Origin: Styela clava
Lineage: Eukaryota > Chordata > Ascidiacea > Stolidobranchia > Styelidae
Direction: 5' to 3'
DNA length: 64,000 nt
Assembly: GCF_964204865.1 (NCBI RefSeq)
Contig: NC_135255.1
Location: forward strand, 3,596,001-3,660,000
In this document: one piece after another, positions 57,656-64,000 of the stretch
How positions within the stretch are numbered: the first letter of the stretch is position 1
How the letters are laid out: every line of letters starts with the position of its first letter
Notes under the pieces: generated by a model
What the model was told of the DNA's origin: nothing
Seen by the model: only the letters and a program-made list of their open reading frames with translations
Databases searched by the model: none
Position numbers and translations under genes: made by a program

Positions 57656-58380
57656 AAACAAGTTGGAAACCAACACGCAATATTACAAAACTTACTTCCA
57701 ACACGCGGTTTGAATGAATGAAAAAGCAGAAACTAGTATTCTTTAGAACAGCATACAAATTCTATGAAATGAAATCCTACACAAAAGCTCGTCAAATCCT
57801 ATAGGTCAATGAACAAGTGGAATTTGATACATGTGCACAAAAACGTGCGCATTACGTGCAACCGAAGCACGCAGGAGAATGTGTGTGATGTTCTAGTGAT
57901 CAACATGTTTGACTCAACTATGTTGGCATAACAGATGCACATCTCGGTTTCGCATACGCATACCTTCTATCTCCACAAGGATATATTAATTTGGCCAAAG
58001 TCAATGTTGCACCTGAAGAGTTCCGGTTCTTCCAAAAGAAAACACGTTACACATCGTTAGATACCAGTGAGTGGTTTTACATGGCTTCGTCCGGAGTGAA
58101 AGTGGAGGTCGAATATTCCAATCCATTTCAACTACTAAAATGTTTTCTAAGTCCTTAACCTCTGAGCAGGAAAACGAAATGCCCGAAGCAACCCAAATGC
58201 AGTTTCAAGAGTGCAAAAGAAAGTGGCTAGATGCTGTCGATGGGTCTTGGCTTATATCGGTGAAATAACCTACCATTTATTCTACTAAAATTGAATTTCT
58301 GACATTGTAAGGAGATTTAATGTTACTATGTATCCAAATTTAGCCCATGTAGTCATGAAATAATTGTTTATATTAACAAA
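57656..58380. other. Intergenic, nothing recognised
   Basis: No gene recognised. The open frame at 58071-58268 has mixed composition but no splice context or family resemblance that I can name. Confidence 0.4.
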
Positions 58381-58382
58381 AA

Positions 58383-58487
58383 GGTGCTCCCGAAGTATCC
58401 GTACCAAGATGGCGCACAACCTTAACATTGTAGTGTACCAGATTGAGATCCAGGATGTGCTTCATCTTGGTACGAATACTTGAAAAC
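58383..58487 (+). mobile_element. Short MITE, GGTGCTCC family
   Basis: The left end ggtgctcccgaagtatccgt plus accaagatgg is inverted at the right as catcttggtacgaatacttg. Same family as 36871-36970. Non-coding. Confidence 0.6.
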
Positions 58488-59257
58488 ACTTAAAAAAAAA
58501 TTGTTCAACATTATATACTCCACACCCATCTGGGTATCATTAATTATGTCATCGACCTTATATCTTAAAAATAAAATTATGTCCCAAAACAGTGTTAAGG
58601 CCCGATTCATACGGACTGGAAGCACCATGTATTTTTTCGTATATTTTCTATTTTACTACAAGGAGAATTTTATTTGTATAAGTATTTCAAAGCTTAGAGA
58701 TAAACAAAGAATCCGTTGTTATTTGAAAGCGAAGTATTTTAAACGCGCGAGCAACCGCGTTCTCCGGAATATTAAAAACTTTTTGAAACTTGTTTTTTCA
58801 CAATTTAAAAATGGCTTGAAATGAATAATAGTACAAAATTGTCGAGGCTTGGGGCCCGCCGTCTTCTGCCTACCTTACTAAATGATAATGATGAATCCGA
58901 CCTGCCAGCAGTTTTCGAGGAAAGAATCCGCGTGGTAAACTAGCGGGACTTTGGATGAATAAAATAGAATACAGGTAGGTAAACAATACAAAAGAGTTTG
59001 AATCTATCAAGCTATTTATTGATGATAAACATATTTTTAAACTATTACCGGTACAATACTCAGTATTTCACAGCCCTAGGTTCGTTGATCCCGTGACGTG
59101 GTATCGAGTTAACTAATTTGACTCCAGATTGATTTCCAACTCATCCACTACAAAAGTTATCGCGTTGGTATTTGTGTGGATATCGTGCGAATCATCGTAA
59201 CTCTGTTCTATTCACCCCTAAGTGACAAACTAGATTAACCTATATATATCCATTCTT
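58488..59257. other. Intergenic, downstream of the two-pass membrane gene
   Basis: AT-rich sequence. The 114-residue open frame at 58480-58824 is Lys/Phe/Ile-rich with no recognised motif, and I regard it as chance. Confidence 0.35.
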
Positions 59258-60432
59258 TTACAATATTTCGCGTTCAAGATCAGAATTGTGGGAAACCACA
59301 TCCAAAGTGTCCCTGTCATTGCGTGTCACAGGGAGGTGATATTGCCGTGACTTGTTATTTCGGCGCAATCGCCGTCCACAGATAACAATACTGGATACAC
59401 CAAATGCAAATGCGATGACTCCCGGCCCAATAAGAGCATACAAATACGTTGCGGCTCCTACTATTATCGTGATTGTTCCAATAGCAGCGAGAGCAATTCC
59501 GAAACCAATACAATATTGTTCCCGTTTCTCAAGTTCCCGGGGAGTTACCGCTTTGCTGCGTAGTCTGGAAAAGATAAATTTCATTAAAACCCGATTGAAT
59601 TATGTAGCCTACGTGATCGGCCATAGCCTAATAGACTACAAAACTAGCTTTTCGTTAATTCAGGCTGCTATGAGCGTTTGGGGTTTGCCCAGTTGAAATA
59701 ACCTTTTTGTAACTGATAATGAAATGAAATGTATCGAAATTCGAATAAATCATGTGATATATTTTTTTTATTATAAATAAAAATTGAAAAAAATCGTGGT
59801 TAAATTACAATGAGACGACTAAAGTCCTCAAATAACAATAAATTAAATAGGGTTGGGTTGAAAACAGAGAAAATTTCGCCGCATTTCAGGCACTTCAATT
59901 TTACTTCATTTGAATTAATGGTGGCACATTTTCATACTGCAACGTAGAATAATCATTTTAACCAATGTTAGGGGAAATTTCGCTTTCAATAGTAAAATAA
60001 GGCCGCACAGAGTACAATGTTAGAAAATTATTTTTTTATTCCTAAATATAAAATCGAATTAAACACGTTTCGCACGACGGAGCATATTTTCAGTCAAAAT
60101 CAATAGTTGTTGTAACGGACGCGTCAAATTTGACAATTGCTTCATGATCCATCCCCTCGACAATTTGCTGTATATGGAAATAGCTGTCCGCGAGGCGCTA
60201 AAGCAATCATCATTGAACCTAACAACAATATCCTCCCACAACTAATTATGTTTCTGTATATTCAATATTACTAATACTCATCAATATATTATTACTCGTA
60301 CTGTATAGTGTTATTAGGTATTGCTGCCAATACGAATCCCCCAAAGACAACACCATCACTTCAGATCAAGTGTTTGAAATAATTAGACTAAGTTTTTCTA
60401 ACTTACCCATGAAGTAACTCAACTTCTACCAT
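59258..60432 (-). CDS. Small two-pass membrane protein (paralogue 1), two exons
   Basis: Exon 1 at 60432-60407 encodes MVEVELLHG and ends at a strong donor (catgg|gtaagt) in phase 2. Exon 2 at 59564-59258 begins after ttttccag and continues LRSKAVTPRELEKREQYC in the matching phase, giving about 110 residues. Two hydrophobic segments follow (IGFGIALAAIGTITIIVG and ALIGPGVIAFAFGVSSIVIC), then a basic turn (GRRLRRNNK) and a charged tail ending SDLEREIL. The second segment and the acceptor position match the gene at 61410-61842. I do not recognise the family. The intron holds an unrelated 60-residue open frame (60059-60241) of unknown meaning. Confidence 0.6.
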
Positions 60433-61409
60433 AATATCGCTTGGTACTGCACCTTCTTTTTATACCCCAACACTCCGTTTTGTCGGTATTTTACGCCAAA
60501 TACTATTTCCAAGTTTTCAATTTCAGAAATTAATGTCGACTGCTTGCAATTATGTAGGCTATATCACTATTACATCCATCACATCAAGAAGTACAGAGTG
60601 TGAAAACACTTACCGCATTCATGATAATCGACTTTGTTTGGCGATCTACCTTCTACAAACAATATTGTAAATAGTAGCTATTGTCATCTGAGATAAAAAC
60701 TAACAATAACTCGTGTCACCTCTGACGTAGTTATATATATATTTACAAACTTACCTATTAATAAAAATAAATAAAAAAGTAATAAAAATACAATATATTG
60801 TATATAAACATACAATTTATAATAAGAATAATGCAAAAGATTTAGATTGCAAAACGCACGATGAAAGTATACAGCTGAATATCAAATTTTTTGTGGTAAA
60901 CACTTCTGTCAACGTTTGCTGTGCGAGCGACAATGTATTCAGAATTGATTTTCATTGTTCACGATAACAGACACTTTAGTAGTATTCATAGCCGGAGTGG
61001 GTGAAAGTGCTTCGCTTCGCCGATGGCTGGAAGCCTACCTAGCTATTTTACTTTTAAACAATAAAGAGTGAAAGAGCCCAATTGTGAACGCATTAATATA
61101 TCTATGTTTAATACTTCAGGCCAGGTATCTTACGATTTAGCTCTGTCAGATGAGTTCATCATTTAATCCACTACCACTCACGTAGTGTAACATAATGAGT
61201 AGTTTATGTAGCCTACGATATTCATTCAAAATAGCTCGAAATTGAAGTGGAAGAATATTTAATGCCCATTTTTACATACAAAAAGTACAAATTCATGTGT
61301 CTATCTAGTTATAGATTCGAGATGAATGCTTTGATTCTTGAAAACATATGACTATGGCCTAAATTACTCTAAATAAACTTCGAAAATTATCGAACCTGAC
61401 AATAAAGTT
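60433..61409. other. Spacer between the two membrane-protein genes
   Basis: Upstream region of paralogue 1 and 3' flank of paralogue 2. No further gene or clear element seen. Confidence 0.4.
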
Positions 61410-61842
61410 TTATTTCCAATTTGTGTAACCTGTGACCGATTCGTACGTTGGAGGTGCTGCATTGGTACCAGGACTGGTGTATCCATATGGCGGTGACACC
61501 GGAGCGTTTGGATCAAAATAAGAGGATGAATTGTCTCCGTATTGATTTAACCCTGCATTTGTGTATGCTTGAGGAAGCTGCGTTTGTCTTTGAGCCTCCG
61601 CGTGACTTGTTTGTGGCGCCCTTGAAGCATTGACGTACAACTGATAGTACCTAAAACTTCCACATCCACATAGAACACTCCATACGATTAATGTAGTTCC
61701 AGGTCCAATGAGATAAAATGTTCCAAGTACGATGGCCACAATTATCATAGAAATTCCACCAACAATGAACAAAATGGCAAATAGCAGGCAACACTGCTGG
61801 CGCCGGAGCAAATTTTCCTTGCTTAGTAGTGATACGTTCACT
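61410..61842 (-). CDS. Two-pass membrane protein with PPxY tail (paralogue 2), main exon only
   Basis: This exon begins after the acceptor tttcgttcag, with the same phase as paralogue 1. It reads VNVSLLSKENLLRRQQCC, then membrane segments LLFAILFIVGGISMIIVAIV and FYLIGPGTTLIVWSVLCGC. A tail of about 80 residues follows, rich in Ala, Pro, Tyr and Gln, with PPYGY and PPTYESV (a PPxY motif that can bind WW domains, such as those of Nedd4-type ligases). The stop codon TAA overlaps an AATAAA. The first exon with the ATG was not found with confidence; it must lie at higher coordinates and end in phase 2. Function unknown. Confidence 0.6.
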
Positions 61843-61984
61843 CTGAACGAAAACAATTACACATTTACGAGTTGACAAATTTTTACGCCATTGTCGTGCG
61901 GATAGCAGTTGGTAATAAACCTCAATACAGGGGAGGGTTAGTGAAATAAAACGTGTCATAAGATAAGAAAAATCGCACTTCAGA

Positions 61985-62192
61985 AGTGTGTGCACCAATA
62001 GGAAGGTAACTAATTTTGTCCGCCCACTTTACATCAAGTTGTGTAACGGGACTGAAGCCTATGGGCAAGGGTTATATTCACTCGGCTAACACAGACAGAA
62101 CTTGTAATAGAACTAGAATAAGGAAAATCAAAATAAAATTATGGCCTAACCCTAACCTGGTACATACACTATGGGAGTACCGAAAAATCTAT
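61985..62192 (+). repeat. MITE copy, GGCGCTCCAGAAG family (long form), 5' truncated
   Basis: Starts within gaagtgtgtgcaccaatagg and runs through taaaattatggcctaaccct to ctggtacatacactatggga. It aligns with 19329-19556 and 37595-37820. Confidence 0.6.
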
Positions 62193-64000
62193 TTATGTTC
62201 AGCTGCTTACCTTCGCCCCGTCCTTCGCACCATATTGAAGTTTTATCCGATTCGATCCAATTGTTAAAGTGTGTTTTCTGGAAAACTGAAGAACTAGCAA
62301 AAAAAAATATAACATATTTATGTATTATATGGGCCATCTTGGAACTCAAATATTGCGTTTATGTAGATAGATCAGATATTTTAGTTTGAACTTCGCCATG
62401 AAACAGAATAATGATTACAACACACAAGACGAACACATGGAAATTCGAGGAAACTGACAAAACACCGAATGGGGTTTGAAAACATGAGTAATCTTACCTT
62501 GTGACACTGAGTATAAGTAAACAGGACGATGAGGTACTCTAATCACACTTTAAATTTGTGATATGTTAACTCTGTGTTGTGTTTAACATGGTCTTATTAG
62601 ACATTTTCTTAAATGAGTGAGGTATTATAACCTACCATGTTATTTGCAGATGGGTAATTGTTTTTGAGCATACTTTTATGTATGAATTTCTCAACTTCCC
62701 CATATAGCATTTGCTCACGGCATTTATAAATCTACAATTTTCTTGTTTGTAGTTTAATTCAAAATCATTTTGCAATATGTGCTTTGGTCAAACTTCATAA
62801 TCTTATACTAGATCTCTCACGGGATTCTAGGTAAACGGCGATGATGGAAACTCGCATTATATAAACTACTATCGCAATATATTTCCACATGATATTAATT
62901 TTAAAGTTCGAACTTCATCTCAGGCATATTCGTCTTATACCGTATAATATAGCATACGTTGCCCATACTTGTCCCTCATGAACAAAAGTCCAATCGGTGA
63001 CGATTCAAGTCCCGTGACCTATTGTTACGGCATGACAAAGCATAATATTGTTCATAACGTGATTTTATGAGTGAATCATATGTTACGACGAATACTTCAA
63101 TTTCATGTGAAGATTTGAATACTGTTTGTACGTTTATTGCATTGTAACTACCATCAGACGAGTTGGCATAGAATAACATAACTGATATTAACATATAACA
63201 CCTACTTCGAAACGCTTATAAGCTTATTTTCGCACTCAAGTCTTATTAACTGTGTTCGATAAAACCTCTACAGAAAAGGCCAACAAAATGGCGATTGGAA
63301 TTATTTATCTACCCCTACTCCAACATATACATTATTCAGTGTGTCACATTAGTATTTAATAAATATCATGTGATTAAGAAGTTGGCGCCATGCTTTAAGA
63401 GTCGCATGATAAGCGGTATTTTGAACGAAGAAATATGCAACATTTTAAAAACATTTCACGTACCGCTGGCTCACAACTTCATATATCGTGCCTGCAAATT
63501 TCTATTCAAGTTTTGGCAATTTTCTGAGAGAATACTTAAATTGCAATCAGGCGATTTCCTTCAATGCGTTCTACAATTTAGTCGGAATGTTTTACTTAAA
63601 AACCTACAACTCATCTTTATACCGATCCCTATGTTCATACCTGTTAGGAAATAAAGATAGCGACATATGTTGAGAATGAGACTGATATTACTAGTGTAGA
63701 AATATTTAGGTGCCGATTTTTATTGAATGAGTTTACACGATGCTTGGCTCAAACACAATTCTAAATGAATTAAAGAAACACATATAATGGTACTGTACTG
63801 GTAGAAAAACGAACTAATCTGCACAACACGCACGATATGATTTGCATGTTTGGAATAAAAAGGACGAAAATAAAAAAGCCGAAAAAACTCATATTTTTTG
63901 AATAAAAAGGAATTTTTAATTAAATTGTATAATTACTACACTTACTTCGAAAAAACTAAAACAGCAGCAGCTTTTCAATTCAGACTCGTTTCCCCGGCGT
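62193..64000. other. Gene-free right end
   Basis: AT-rich sequence. A donor-like cacaag|gtaaga on the minus strand near 62498-62505 could close a 5' leader exon of the membrane-protein gene at 61842, but no in-frame ATG precedes it. The open frame at 63295-63654 shows no recognisable domain. Confidence 0.35.

Noticed and set aside
58480-58824. 114-residue open frame on +
   Set aside because: Lys/Phe/Ile-rich composition typical of AT-rich chance frames, overlaps a MITE end, no domain seen.
60059-60241. 60-residue minus-strand open frame
   Set aside because: It lies in the intron of paralogue 1; joining exon 1 to it does not keep this frame, whereas joining to 59564 does. A separate product cannot be excluded but is unsupported.
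1-64000. CRISPR arrays, operons, bacterial-type regulation
   Set aside because: Spliceosomal introns and animal gene families throughout; the tandem repeats found lack the repeat-spacer pattern.

Overview
This is a eukaryotic, AT-rich, intron-bearing genomic window (invertebrate animal). A tunicate or a similar invertebrate deuterostome fits best. The gene set is animal: fibrinogen-related lectin, CUB-domain receptor, gamma-tubulin complex protein 2, tissue alpha-L-fucosidase, proteasome beta-5, TOE1 and SmG. Introns are short, spacing is compact, and there are many tRNA-derived SINEs, MITEs and hAT relics. The species is an inference; nothing here proves it.

Layout. Positions 1-5.1 kb are gene-poor and hold a palindrome-ended element filled with 9-bp CACGTG-type repeats. 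From 5.1 to 8.1 kb (+) lies a complete six-exon secreted collagen/fibrinogen-domain (ficolin-like) gene. From 8.5 to 9.5 kb is a decayed hAT transposon. From 10.6 to 16.9 kb (+) lies a complete 15-exon single-pass receptor with two CUB domains and a long cytoplasmic tail split over small exons. From 17.3 to 20.4 kb are more hAT remains and a MITE. From 19.2 to 33.7 kb (-) lies a complete 22-exon TUBGCP2 gene (896 codons). From 35.8 to 40.2 kb (-) lies a complete seven-exon alpha-L-fucosidase gene (458 codons). At 40.9-41.6 kb (-) is an intronless PSMB5. From 42 to 49 kb is mostly repeats: a 104-bp tandem array, a duplicated 150-bp block, and a foldback element with a SINE in one arm. At 49.1-50.5 kb (+) is an intronless TOE1. 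At 51 kb is an SNRPG processed pseudogene. From 52.4 to 55.7 kb is a 3.2-kb palindrome-ended mobile element with THAP exons in both arms and a YqaJ-type nuclease relic inside. At 56.4-57.6 kb is a non-autonomous hAT element with an exact 8-bp target duplication. From 59.3 to 61.9 kb (-) are two related two-pass membrane protein genes.

The host genes do not form one pathway. The two immune-style genes at the left (soluble lectin and CUB receptor) are neighbours on the same strand. The middle carries housekeeping genes on the minus strand. The right third is dominated by transposon debris. For the ficolin-like, CUB receptor, TUBGCP2 and fucosidase genes I derived exon borders from splice signals and checked that reading phase runs through every junction. 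These models rest on internal consistency and remembered family sequence, not on transcripts or database searches.
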